DNA of 64,000 bases from Peteryoungia wuzhouensis (GTDB taxonomy: Bacteria > Pseudomonadota > Alphaproteobacteria > Rhizobiales > Rhizobiaceae): contig NZ_QJRY01000012.1 in assembly GCF_003205195.1 (NCBI RefSeq), positions 21,382 through 85,381 on the forward strand. The letters are read 5' to 3'. A model generated the notes under the pieces. That model saw only the letters and a list, made by a program, of their open reading frames with translations. It did no database searches and was not told where the DNA came from. Position numbers and translations under genes: made by a program. Shown one piece after another: positions 33,525 through 42,982 of the stretch (the stretch's first letter is position 1; each line of letters starts with the position of its first letter).

Positions 33525-36500
33525 CTAAGGCTTGACGGCCGAACCAAGACCGGAGAGACCGAGAAGCAGATTGTTGTAGCCCTGCGTCGCACCCAGCCCG
33601 AGGCCGGGATTCGTCTTTCCGCTTGATGGAGCCGGTTGCGGCAAGCCCGCCGGCGGCACGGAATTGGCCGCTGGAGACAGGACATCACCCGCGCCGGCAC
33701 CGGCCCCGCCGAACCCGCCGGCTGTTCCGGGAACAGTGTTGGCAAGCGCCGGATTGGGGCGGCCATCCGGCAACTTTTGCTGCAGGCCTGTCTGGCCGAG
33801 TGGGTCGACCATGGAGGACCCAACTTCTCCGCTACCGCTGGCCGGAAGGGGAAGTGTTGGCTGCAGTGCGGGGTTCGGGCGGCCGTCGGGCTGCGTGGTC
33901 TGCACACCGGTCTGGCCGAGTGGATCAACGGTGGACGCACCACCCGACCCGCCGGTCGCGGGCAGTGGCAGCGTCGGCTGGACCGCAGGGTTCGGTTTGC
34001 CATCGGGCTGCGTGCTTTGCACACCGGTTTTTTCAAACGGATCGACACCACTGCTGCCAGAACTCGAAGGCGCAGGGCTCGGCGGCGGGGCGCTCGACAG
34101 ATCGCCCTTTCTTCCGCCCTTCGACCAGGCTTCGAGGCGATTTTGCTCGGCATTGCCCAGGTTGTTCAAAGCCTGCTCATACGCCGCCTGGTTCTCGGGC
34201 GTTGGGTTCGCTTCGTAGCGGCTACCAGCCTCAGCCGCCCGCCTGTTCGCCTCGGCGGCCCTGGCCGTCCATTCGTCGATGTCCTTCTGCCCGTACTGAT
34301 AGCCGTCCGGCTTGGGTGGCAAGCCGCGCGGAATATCCGGACCAACGTCAGGACCCGCACCGGATGCAGAATTGCCGGTTGCGGGCATCGGTGCCGTCGG
34401 CTGAACCGCGGGGTTCGGTTTGCCATCGGGCTGCGTGCTTTGCACACCGGTTTTTCCAAACGGATCGACACCGCTGCTGCCAGAACTCGAAGGCGCAGGG
34501 CTCGGCGGCGGGGCGCTCGACAGATCGCCTTTTCTTCCGCCCTTCGACCAGGCTTCGAGGCGATTTTGCTCGGCATTGCCAAGGTTATTCAGGGCCTGCT
34601 CATACGCCGCCTGGTTCTCGGGCGTTGGGTTCGCTTCATAGCGGCTACCAGCCTCCGCCGCACGCCTGTTCGCCTCGGCTGCCCTGGCCGTCCATTCGTC
34701 GATGTCCTTCTGCCCATACTGATAGCCATCCGGCTTGGGTGGCAAGCCGCGCGGAATATCCGGGCCGACGTCAGGACGCGCACCGGATGCCGGATCGCCG
34801 GGTGCCTTTGCCTCCTGCCCCTTTCCGTCGTTTGCAGCCGGGTTGATGCCGGTTTGTGCCTTGGGGCTGATCCCATTGGAGGGCGTTGGCATTTGCGGCG
34901 GATAGCCATCGCTGCCGGAGCGTGACCAGGCATTCAGGCGCTCTTGCATGGCGGCATCATAGTTGCGCATTGCATCTTCATATGCCTGTCTGTTTTCGGG
35001 CGACGGGTTTGCGTCCATTCGAGCCTTCGCGTCATAGGCCCGCTTCTGCGCGTCGACAGCCCTTTCATGTGCAGCTTGAGCCTCGGCTTCGGAGACGCGT
35101 CCGCTGCCCGGCGCAGGCTCTTCGGGAGGACCAGAACCTGGAGGCGGCCCACCGGGCGGTTCTTTCCCACCGTTGCCCGGCGGAGGACCACCCGGTGGGC
35201 CCGCTGGAGGTCCACCTGCACCACCAGCAGGAGGCGGCGGACCAACACCGCCGAGGCCTTGGCCGCCACCTTTGCGTGCCTCCCAATAGGGATCGGTGCC
35301 GTACCGGCTGCGCAAGCCGCCTTCGATGGCCCTATTGAGACTGGAGGCACCATTCATCAGGAAGGTCGTGGAAATGCCGGTCAACTGCGCCAGCATGGCT
35401 TGGGAGACACAGGTCTTCGCATATTTCTTGGCCCCCTCCTTCACCTCGTTCCAGTTCTTCGGAAGGTTCGGATTGCCCGTCTCGAAGGCATTCATGCCGG
35501 CATCGATGGCGGCTGTCGAAGCCATGCAGGCGATTTGCGACAAAAGCGTCTTGATCACCAGCACGAAGGCATATTCCACCAGCGACGTGCCCCATCCCTT
35601 GGGACCATAACCCAGTGTTTCGCCGGTGCGCGGATCGATCTTCCACCACACCTCCCTGCCCTTTTCGGCCTTGGGCGGCACGAGCACCAAGGCACCGGAA
35701 GAGAGATCGGCCTCAAGGCGTGCTGCAAAATCCGGATCAAGGCTCGCAAGCTGCGGATCGGCCTTATCGCGGATGAGCGTCCACCCGTATTGGTCCTGTT
35801 CGAAGGCAATCGCCGCATTGATCACATCCGGACCGCCACCGCCCAAAGCCAGCGCCTCGGTCAGCGTGTCGTGGACACCCTGAACCAGTCGCGCCTTGAA
35901 GGGCTCGACGCCGGAGAGAGCATCGACGGCGACGCCGCTCGAGACGATATCGAGCGCAGCCTGTGTCGTGAAATCGCCTGTGTTGCGATCGCGGGCCAAC
36001 TCATTGTGCAGGGCAACGATCATCGGCTTGTCGAGATAGACTGCATCACCCACCGGGCTTTGCGAAAAACGGGCACCGACGAAACCGTCGAGCACCACCG
36101 GCACCGGCTTCATCTTGCCCAGCAGTTCCACGATGTTTCCGGGGATTTCGCCGAAGGGATCCTTGGCGATTTCGTCGAGGATCGGCTTGTTTTCCACGAT
36201 TTTCTCGGCCTGACGGGCGAGAATCTGCTCGGCAGGCGGCGCGGCGGGCAGGATCATCGCCTGCACCTGGCCCAGCATCGCCATCGAGCGATCGAAGCGA
36301 TCCTTGTCGTCGAGCTTCAGCCCCGAATAATCTCCCCTGGCGCGAAAAGCCGGACCGGCAATGTCGAACAGGGTGCGGCGGATTTCTTCCGGCGGAAGGC
36401 CGGGTCGTTCGATGGTGAAATCCAGCCATTCGGCCGTCAGTTCGCCCGCGTCGCCAACAGTCGTTGCCTCACCGGGAACAACCTGCCCGGCCTCTCCCGG

Positions 36501-37733
36501 CATGGACAAGGCATCCACCACCTTGCTGATGTCGCCAGCAACAGGCACGCCGATCACGGCAAAAGGATTGATCGGTGTTGGCTCAAGGTTGATCTCGCCA
36601 CTGTCCTTGATCGAGCCTTGATTGAACTCCTCCTCGCCAATGGCAAGCGTCGGCAGCCATTCCTTCTGGGTTGCCAAAGCCGCCCGCAGCTTGGTCTGCA
36701 GGTTGCTCGGCGTGGTCGACGGCCATGTGGACGGCCATTGGGTCGGATAGTGATCAAGGCGGACCACCCTGCCGATCATGTCTGCGGCCCGCACCTTCTG
36801 CTCAAGCACGGTGCCGGTCAGAGCCTTGCCATCCTTGGCCTGTTCGATAACCAGCCGAATGGTAACGTGATGCCACAGATCGTCCGGCAGATCCCCCGGT
36901 GCAAGGGTTTCGTTCGCCTTTGTCAACGCCGTGCCGAAGGTTGCGGTCGGTTCCAGCGGATCAGCGGCCTGCCAGCCTTTGTCATTCACTTCGACCCACC
37001 AGTGATCGGCAAGGGACTGGCGCAGCAGGCTCTCATCGACGGCCTTTTCTCGCTCGGACGGCAGAGTGCCAAGGGCTGCGGCAACCGCCGAAACCTGGCC
37101 TGAGACCAATTCGTTTAACCGGGTGCCGACATTGCCTGCCTTGTCAGCGCTGACCTGAAGTGCCGCCTCGATCACATCGGGTTGCAGATCGTAGGTGGTG
37201 GCAAGCTCGGTGGGGCTTTCGGCTGGAACCGGGCCTGCTGGCAAAGAGGCAGCGACGGCCCCGCCGGCAGGTTCGCGCCAGGCGGCAAGCAGACCATCCA
37301 AAGTCGCATCATCCAGTATGCCATGGGCAAGTCGCACCTCGAAACCGGCCAATTCATAGAGCCGCGCCAGCAACAGCGATTGGTCGAGGCTATTGCCGCG
37401 TTGGTCCATCAGCACCCCGACCGGCCCCCTCAAGGCGCCCGGATACGGCACCCAGCGCGTCCGGCTGCGCAGAAAGCTGTAGAGGAGCGGCGCATCGATA
37501 CCAATCGTATCCACCACGTCGTGCGGGTCCCACCGATCCCGTGGGACGTCTGCGAGACCATCTTCCAGCGCCTGAAGGCTGCGCTGCATGGCAATCGCAT
37601 TGCGTGCCGCAATTTCCATCTTCGCCCCGGTGTCGAGGTCCTGTGCCGCCAGAGGCTGGAGGGCAAGCAGGAGGGCAAGTCCGGTCGCCAGGATCTTGCG
37701 GCCCGCCCGCACCATCGACATCAAGTCTCGCAT
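33525..37733 (-). CDS. Exported transglutaminase-like protein (Cys to Ser) with proline-rich tandem repeats
   Basis: A 1402-residue protein starting MRDLMSMVRAGRKILATGLALLLALQPLAAQ, a clear signal peptide. AGGAGA 6 bases upstream of 37733 fixes the start although the frame stays open 67 codons into the preceding gene. Residues about 75-265 look like a transglutaminase fold: MDQRGNSLDQSLLLARLYELAG, DHWWVEVN and GWQAADPL supply His244 and Asp258 at triad positions. The nucleophile position (normally GxC) holds Ser115. The middle (about 300-900) is unassigned, with one hydrophobic stretch (SLVEYAFVLVIKTLL). A Gly/Pro linker comes next, then three helical modules (RAAEANRRAAEAGSRYEANP type) and four copies of a VDPxxxTGxQxxxPDGxPNPA repeat. 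It lies 28 bases after the VWA gene in the same operon. I recognise no named family for the whole protein. Confidence 0.85.
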   Translation of the reverse strand: MRDLMSMVRAGRKILATGLALLLALQPLAAQDLDTGAKMEIAARNAIAMQRSLQALEDGLADVPRDRWDPHDVVDTIGIDAPLLYSFLRSRTRWVPYPGALRGPVGVLMDQRGNSLDQSLLLARLYELAGFEVRLAHGILDDATLDGLLAAWREPAGGAVAASLPAGPVPAESPTELATTYDLQPDVIEAALQVSADKAGNVGTRLNELVSGQVSAVAAALGTLPSEREKAVDESLLRQSLADHWWVEVNDKGWQAADPLEPTATFGTALTKANETLAPGDLPDDLWHHVTIRLVIEQAKDGKALTGTVLEQKVRAADMIGRVVRLDHYPTQWPSTWPSTTPSNLQTKLRAALATQKEWLPTLAIGEEEFNQGSIKDSGEINLEPTPINPFAVIGVPVAGDISKVVDALSMPGEAGQVVPGEATTVGDAGELTAEWLDFTIERPGLPPEEIRRTLFDIAGPAFRARGDYSGLKLDDKDRFDRSMAMLGQVQAMILPAAPPAEQILARQAEKIVENKPILDEIAKDPFGEIPGNIVELLGKMKPVPVVLDGFVGARFSQSPVGDAVYLDKPMIVALHNELARDRNTGDFTTQAALDIVSSGVAVDALSGVEPFKARLVQGVHDTLTEALALGGGGPDVINAAIAFEQDQYGWTLIRDKADPQLASLDPDFAARLEADLSSGALVLVPPKAEKGREVWWKIDPRTGETLGYGPKGWGTSLVEYAFVLVIKTLLSQIACMASTAAIDAGMNAFETGNPNLPKNWNEVKEGAKKYAKTCVSQAMLAQLTGISTTFLMNGASSLNRAIEGGLRSRYGTDPYWEARKGGGQGLGGVGPPPPAGGAGGPPAGPPGGPPPGNGGKEPPGGPPPGSGPPEEPAPGSGRVSEAEAQAAHERAVDAQKRAYDAKARMDANPSPENRQAYEDAMRNYDAAMQERLNAWSRSGSDGYPPQMPTPSNGISPKAQTGINPAANDGKGQEAKAPGDPASGARPDVGPDIPRGLPPKPDGYQYGQKDIDEWTARAAEANRRAAEAGSRYEANPTPENQAAYEQALNNLGNAEQNRLEAWSKGGRKGDLSSAPPPSPAPSSSGSSGVDPFGKTGVQSTQPDGKPNPAVQPTAPMPATGNSASGAGPDVGPDIPRGLPPKPDGYQYGQKDIDEWTARAAEANRRAAEAGSRYEANPTPENQAAYEQALNNLGNAEQNRLEAWSKGGRKGDLSSAPPPSPAPSSSGSSGVDPFEKTGVQSTQPDGKPNPAVQPTLPLPATGGSGGASTVDPLGQTGVQTTQPDGRPNPALQPTLPLPASGSGEVGSSMVDPLGQTGLQQKLPDGRPNPALANTVPGTAGGFGGAGAGAGDVLSPAANSVPPAGLPQPAPSSGKTNPGLGLGATQGYNNLLLGLSGLGSAVKP
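33970..34815 (-). repeat. 423-bp in-frame tandem duplication inside the transglutaminase-like gene
   Basis: Two almost identical units lie head to tail with a period of 423 bases (141 codons). For example, the block reading GGGTTCGGTTTGCCATCGGG occurs at 33988 and again at 34411. Each unit encodes the helical module plus a Ser/Pro linker and one VDPF...PDGKPNPA element. Differences are scattered single bases, which implies a recent duplication or ongoing homogenisation. Boundaries are approximate. Confidence 0.85.
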
Positions 37734-37761
37734 CCCGTGTCTCCTCATGTCGCTTTGTCCA

Positions 37762-40700
37762 TCATGGCCGTGCCAATTCCACACGCGATGTCTTGCCTTC
37801 CCGGACCGTGATCTGTTCGAAGGCACGGTCGCCAGCTCCACCGACAACAACCCGATACGTTCCGGCAGGCACCGGGACTGCAGGACCGCCAACCGTTCCG
37901 GACGCCACGTCCCTGCCATTGGCGTCCAGAACACTAAAGGGCTCGATCACGGCTTGCTCCATGGCCGCAGCAAGGCCTTTGGCATCGGCTGCATCGAGGA
38001 ACGTACCGCCACCCTTTTCTGCCCAGTCCCGGAAGGTCTTCTTCAGGTCCTCGTTGTCGATCGCGAAGCCCACGATATTGACCCGCACATCCACGCCAGA
38101 TGCCCTGAGGGCTGCAATCGCCTGTTCCGGATCGCCTCCGCAGGTCTCTTCGCCGTCGGTCACCAGAACGACGAGCTTCGGCCCCGTATTGGCCGCGAGA
38201 TCGCCCGCGACGGCAGAAAGGGACGCCGCGATCGGTGTCTTCGACAGATTGATGGAACGGATCATGCCGATATTGGCGGCCATGAGGCCGGGATCGAGCG
38301 GTGAGAGCGGCGATCTCAGATTGGTCTCGCAGGAATCCGGCGCCGTATCCCCGAAAACGCGAAGCGCGGTCGGCGTGCCCGGCGGAATGATCCTGGAGGT
38401 CAGTTGCGTCAGAATGGATTGCGCAATTTCGATCTTCTGCTTGCCGTCCAGCCGCTGCAACATGCTGCCGGATGCATCGAGGATCAGTTCGAGCGCGGCC
38501 TGCCGAGGTCGCTTGTCGTCGACGGAGGGTGCGGCCGGCGCAGGTGAACCGGCTGCAAGCTGCGGCGGCGCCGCCACTTCGATGGCACCGGGGAGAGGCG
38601 GCGGTGCCTCCGATTTCGCGATGGACAGCGTGTAGTAGGCAGGGCGGCGGAGATAGGCGGACACCCGCTCGTAGACCACGTCCATTTCCGGCTGCGTGCG
38701 CGCCGAAGCATAGACGCCGCCATTGGCCGCAACCAGATCCTGCAACAGCTGCTTTTCGCGCAAGGGGTGGTCGAAGGCGCCAATATGGGCGGCAAAGATC
38801 CGGGTTCGCGTCTCGCCCAGTCGCTTCCACAGTTGCGGCTGGAGATCGTAGCCTGAGCTCGCCGCATCCGTGATGACGAGGATGGCTTTCGCCCCGGGCC
38901 TGTCTGCCATTCCATCCATCGCATTGAGCAGCGTCCTTTCGAGCCCGCTGGTGGTGCCGCCAGGTGGCGAGCGTGACAAGGCAGCCGCGACCTCGAATCC
39001 ACGCTCGCTCCATTTGTCCATCAGGAAAGGCAGCTCGAATGGCATGATGTTGACGGCCTCGCGCCCCGGCCGGATTCCCTCCGAGAAATTGTTGAGCCCG
39101 GCGAGAATGATGGGCAGGAAACCGGCAATGCTGCCGCTTGCATCATAGGCGATCGCAACGGAGCGCGGCGGTTCAAAGACCTTGAGCCGATAGCGGCCAC
39201 CGGCCGTGACTGGCGCCTCGACCTGTTGCCGGCGAGGACCGCTTGAGATCGTGCGAAGCGCTACGCTCTTTCCGTCGGTATCCGTCATCTCGACCACAGC
39301 GGCCAGCAGCGGCTCGCCCGTGAGATCAATCATCACACGCTCCACGCCTTCAGGCGCGGCAAAGACGAACCAATCCGTATCGATATCGACCTGAACGGCA
39401 TCGGAGATCGTCTCTGTGAAAGCGAGATCACGCGGCGCGACTTCGCTATCCCCGTCGGTCAGGTTTGCGACCGGCGGCCTCTCCTCCGCAGGGCGCCTGA
39501 AAAAATCGGCCTGCGAGACCGGCTGGTCCATGCCCCATTCACCATTGATCGGCAGCGCATCCGCCGCAATCGGCACCTCTGCGATCGAAAGATGGGCAGG
39601 AAGTTTCAATGTCCCACTGACACTCGCCGCCTGTCTCGCCGAAAATCTGAGAAACCGTACAGGCGTCGCAGGCGAGAACGCAAGCTTTCGCGTCGTGGCT
39701 CCGTGTTCGACTGGAAGCACGCCAATCACGGTGAATGGGCCGAGCGCACTTTCGGTGCTTGCGCTGATTTCCATCTCTCCAAGGCGCTCGGCTTCCGCTG
39801 TCGCCGGGTCATCGGTCCATTCGATGCCGCCCAGGACAGCCTGCCGGTCATCGGCAAAACCAATGACGAATTCCGGCGCTTCACCTGCCGAAACCGCGAT
39901 GGTTTGCGATGGCGCCCCGTCTGTCAGCATGGTCGAGCCGTCGTCATAATCAGCACCGATCTGGCTGGAGGACCAGACGAGATGTCCGCCATGGCTACGC
40001 TTGCCGACATCGATCGAGACGCCCCCTGGCACGCCAGGATTGGCCACCACCTTGAACTCGCCGAGCCCGACGCGACCCATGCCTGCGTGGCTCGACAACA
40101 GCCTCAGCCGCGCGACCTTGGCGACGATGGGCTGTGGCAAGGGAAAGGCCTGTTCGACATTGACCGGTTGCAATCGGCCCTTCAGCGCCGGCTCGAACCG
40201 GGTGCCGTCCGGTGAGAGCTCCAGTTCGAAATCGGCAAGCAGTTCATCCGGCGCCTGCGCCGAGGGAAAATAGGGATGCAGCAGGATGCCGTTGACCGGT
40301 TGCGGCTCTCGCCCACCCAGGGCAACAGTGACCTCGCGCGGGCCGGTGCCAAGGTCGCTCACATAGCCGTCTGACGACATCAGCCCGTCAAACAGCGTGG
40401 CTGCTGCGGAACTGCCGGCGGGATCGCCGGCATCCGGCACAATGCTGCCACCGAAGGCCGGCAATGCAAGATCCAGCCCGCCCCGCATGGACGGAGGAAC
40501 CTGCGATAGGTCGGCGGCCGTGGCGGGGTCGACATCGTCGGAGATCGCAACCATGGCCGAGGCGGTCGCCTGCCCGCCGCCATCGTCCCTGGCCCTGACG
40601 GTCAGCATGGCTGCCGCTGCTTTCCATGCATCGGCCCGTGCAAGGAGAGAAACCGGCAGTTCGACAGCCTCGCCCGGCGCGATGGGCGTGGTCTCATTGG

Positions 40701-42807
40701 GCAGGTCAAGCGTCAGCTGATGGACCGAGGCCTGTGCGTCGAGACGCACGGCAAGCGCTTCGCCTCCCCGGTTTTCGATCCGCAACGTTCCGGCCACCCT
40801 CTGGCCGCGTGGCCAATAGGCGGCAAGCGTCTGCCGCGTCAGCTGAAGCTTCATGTCCAGCGGCAGGTTGGGGGGCTGGGCCGCACCGCCTGCAGGCGGC
40901 AGAAAGGGATCGAGCAGATCGAGCTTCACCTGATATCCCGAGACATCGTTTGCCAGGGCGTTCAGCGAGATCTGGTACGTGCCCAGCTCCCAGACGGCAT
41001 CGAGGACCGAAGGGGAACCGTCGGCAAGCCCTGACGGTTGGTCCGGCTTGGCCAAGCCGCGCGCCACATTCCAGGCGATCTGCCGACCTTCAGCAGGCGT
41101 GATCGTCAGCGCGGCATGAACCGGTGTGGAGATCGAAAACCGGTAGCGATCGGTGTCACTGAGATCGGCAATCTCGCCTGACCGGAGAATGCCGAATTCG
41201 AGCCGTTCCGCCCCGGTCTCGCTGTCATTCGGCTCGCGTTCCATCCCCGGCTCGGGCTTGCCACCGCTTTCAACCGTAAGCTTGTAGCGAGCATCCGTCC
41301 CTGAAACGACAATCTGATTGGCTTCAGGGGAAAGAAGCATCCGATCCAGCAGGATCGGCGTCCCATCTGCAGCACCTTGCCGGATTGCCCGCTGGTGGCC
41401 CTGCGCATCCTCGACAGCGATGCTGACGGGAGATCCCGCGCTCCCGCCGCTGCCAGCAGCGACAAGCACAATCTTCCAGAGCTGCGGCTCGCCTTCGGGC
41501 CGGAGCAGGAAACGGTCTGTATCTGCCCCGGTCAACAGCCCCTCGATTTCGGTCTTTTGCGCATCCGGTGCCGCACCGTCAGCACTGGCCGACAGAATGT
41601 CGGTTAGTCCGGGTGTTGTGGCCGTATCGTTCGGTTCCACTTCGTGGCCGGGAACCCGCCTGCCCGCCTGGCGCAACAGGAGACGGTAGACGTCACCAAC
41701 CGGTGCACTACCGGACACAACAGCAGCATAATCCCCAGGGGGCAGCACGAGATTGCCGAGCGACAGCGTGGAGCCCGACTTGCATTGCAGCGGCGCGCCA
41801 CCGGACGAACTGATGCAGAGCTGCCGTGGCTCTCCTCGGGGGGACTCCAGCTGAAGCTCGAGCCGGCGTTCGGCCAATTGCGGCGTCACCGTGAACCGGT
41901 AGGAATCGACATCTGCCATACGGCTGGTACGGCCGGAAACTGCTTTTCCAAGAGGCAGAAGAAAACCGTCCGCAGGAGTTTCATTCGGCTCGTCTTCGCT
42001 GAGTGGCCGACGCGGCCCTTCGGGGATGCGGGTCACGCGAAAATCAAAGGGGGAGGCTCCAACGGCATTGACGTCAATCGATACAGGTCCCGCCGAAAAG
42101 CCGAGATCATCGAAGGAAAGCGGCGCGGTCACTTCGCCATAGACCGAGGTTTGCCGCTTGCCGTCCTGGGAAATGGCGACGGAGGCGATGGAACCGAGCG
42201 GAATATCCACATCAAACCGAAATTGCCGGCGGGCATCCGCCGCACTGAAAGGCCAGTCCAGATGCACGGGTTTTCCTGGTTCTGCGCGACCCGATTGCTG
42301 ATCCATGCCCGTCGCGGGGGCCTCGGTCGCTGTCAGCGACCATGTCGTATCAGGCCCGGCATGGGAAAGGCCGATGAGATAGGTTCCAGCCGGCAGGAAG
42401 ACCCGCTGCGCCTCGGCCGCGCCAGTTTGAGGCTCGGCCACAAGCGTCACCAGGGCGGGGCCGAGCGCCCCTTCGCCGGAGGGGAGATAAGCGTGAATCT
42501 CCGCGCGGACCTGAGTTCCGTACCCGCCGGCCAACTTGACCGTCCAGATCTTGCCCGCATCTGCGCCCTCGATAGACCAGTTGACGAAATCCTGATCATC
42601 CCCGTCAAACTGACCGTTGACACAAAATGGCCCCCGGAGCTCAGCACCGGGGTCGGTCTGCCCATCCTCGGCATCGGCCTCGATGCAGGCGGCAGTCTGG
42701 CCGGCGGCAACCAACTCCTGCGCAGACGCTGCCAGCCGGTTGCCCGATGCCAAGAGGATGGCCAGCAGCAGCACCCTGAAGATCGGGCCGAGGGGCGATT
42801 TCCTCAT
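37762..42807 (-). CDS. Giant exported protein with EPN repeats, discoidin-like modules and two VWA domains
   Basis: A 1681-residue protein with signal peptide MRKSPLGPIFRVLLLAILLASGNRLAASAQ. At least three pre-peptidase-C-like beta modules follow, each starting with an EPN motif (DEPNETPADG, VEPNDTATTPG, REPNDSETGAE) and a DxDxYRF-like strand. Residues about 790-1100 hold two discoidin-like segments (ATLFDGLMSSDGYVSDLG and STMLTDGAPSQTIAV). The C-terminal third carries two von Willebrand A domains. The first has DASGS at 1222-1226 and an ITDAASSG strand near 1313. The second has DASGS at 1444-1448, Thr1524 and TDGEETCGGD at about 1550, a complete MIDAS. A PEGA-like beta tail ends the protein. 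It sits in an operon between a LolA-like gene and the transglutaminase-like gene. An envelope adhesion or assembly role is inferred. Confidence 0.88.
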   Translation of the reverse strand: MRKSPLGPIFRVLLLAILLASGNRLAASAQELVAAGQTAACIEADAEDGQTDPGAELRGPFCVNGQFDGDDQDFVNWSIEGADAGKIWTVKLAGGYGTQVRAEIHAYLPSGEGALGPALVTLVAEPQTGAAEAQRVFLPAGTYLIGLSHAGPDTTWSLTATEAPATGMDQQSGRAEPGKPVHLDWPFSAADARRQFRFDVDIPLGSIASVAISQDGKRQTSVYGEVTAPLSFDDLGFSAGPVSIDVNAVGASPFDFRVTRIPEGPRRPLSEDEPNETPADGFLLPLGKAVSGRTSRMADVDSYRFTVTPQLAERRLELQLESPRGEPRQLCISSSGGAPLQCKSGSTLSLGNLVLPPGDYAAVVSGSAPVGDVYRLLLRQAGRRVPGHEVEPNDTATTPGLTDILSASADGAAPDAQKTEIEGLLTGADTDRFLLRPEGEPQLWKIVLVAAGSGGSAGSPVSIAVEDAQGHQRAIRQGAADGTPILLDRMLLSPEANQIVVSGTDARYKLTVESGGKPEPGMEREPNDSETGAERLEFGILRSGEIADLSDTDRYRFSISTPVHAALTITPAEGRQIAWNVARGLAKPDQPSGLADGSPSVLDAVWELGTYQISLNALANDVSGYQVKLDLLDPFLPPAGGAAQPPNLPLDMKLQLTRQTLAAYWPRGQRVAGTLRIENRGGEALAVRLDAQASVHQLTLDLPNETTPIAPGEAVELPVSLLARADAWKAAAAMLTVRARDDGGGQATASAMVAISDDVDPATAADLSQVPPSMRGGLDLALPAFGGSIVPDAGDPAGSSAAATLFDGLMSSDGYVSDLGTGPREVTVALGGREPQPVNGILLHPYFPSAQAPDELLADFELELSPDGTRFEPALKGRLQPVNVEQAFPLPQPIVAKVARLRLLSSHAGMGRVGLGEFKVVANPGVPGGVSIDVGKRSHGGHLVWSSSQIGADYDDGSTMLTDGAPSQTIAVSAGEAPEFVIGFADDRQAVLGGIEWTDDPATAEAERLGEMEISASTESALGPFTVIGVLPVEHGATTRKLAFSPATPVRFLRFSARQAASVSGTLKLPAHLSIAEVPIAADALPINGEWGMDQPVSQADFFRRPAEERPPVANLTDGDSEVAPRDLAFTETISDAVQVDIDTDWFVFAAPEGVERVMIDLTGEPLLAAVVEMTDTDGKSVALRTISSGPRRQQVEAPVTAGGRYRLKVFEPPRSVAIAYDASGSIAGFLPIILAGLNNFSEGIRPGREAVNIMPFELPFLMDKWSERGFEVAAALSRSPPGGTTSGLERTLLNAMDGMADRPGAKAILVITDAASSGYDLQPQLWKRLGETRTRIFAAHIGAFDHPLREKQLLQDLVAANGGVYASARTQPEMDVVYERVSAYLRRPAYYTLSIAKSEAPPPLPGAIEVAAPPQLAAGSPAPAAPSVDDKRPRQAALELILDASGSMLQRLDGKQKIEIAQSILTQLTSRIIPPGTPTALRVFGDTAPDSCETNLRSPLSPLDPGLMAANIGMIRSINLSKTPIAASLSAVAGDLAANTGPKLVVLVTDGEETCGGDPEQAIAALRASGVDVRVNIVGFAIDNEDLKKTFRDWAEKGGGTFLDAADAKGLAAAMEQAVIEPFSVLDANGRDVASGTVGGPAVPVPAGTYRVVVGGAGDRAFEQITVREGKTSRVELARP

Positions 42808-42982
42808 GGAAATTGAACCGCCGCAGGATACGACGCTCCTCCTCCACCGGGTGCCGCTTCGCGTCGGTCACATGCGGCTGCGGCGTCCGCAAAGCCGAGA
42901 TCATGCTCCATAAAACCAAAGAACCCCGGCAAATCCGCCACAGCCAAGATACGCGACATCCGGGCTTTGCAGCGGCGCGGGC

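Noticed and set aside
34944..37103. 719-codon open frame on the plus strand
   Set aside because: Antisense to the transglutaminase-like gene; the minus frame has a signal peptide, ribosome site and recognisable domain.
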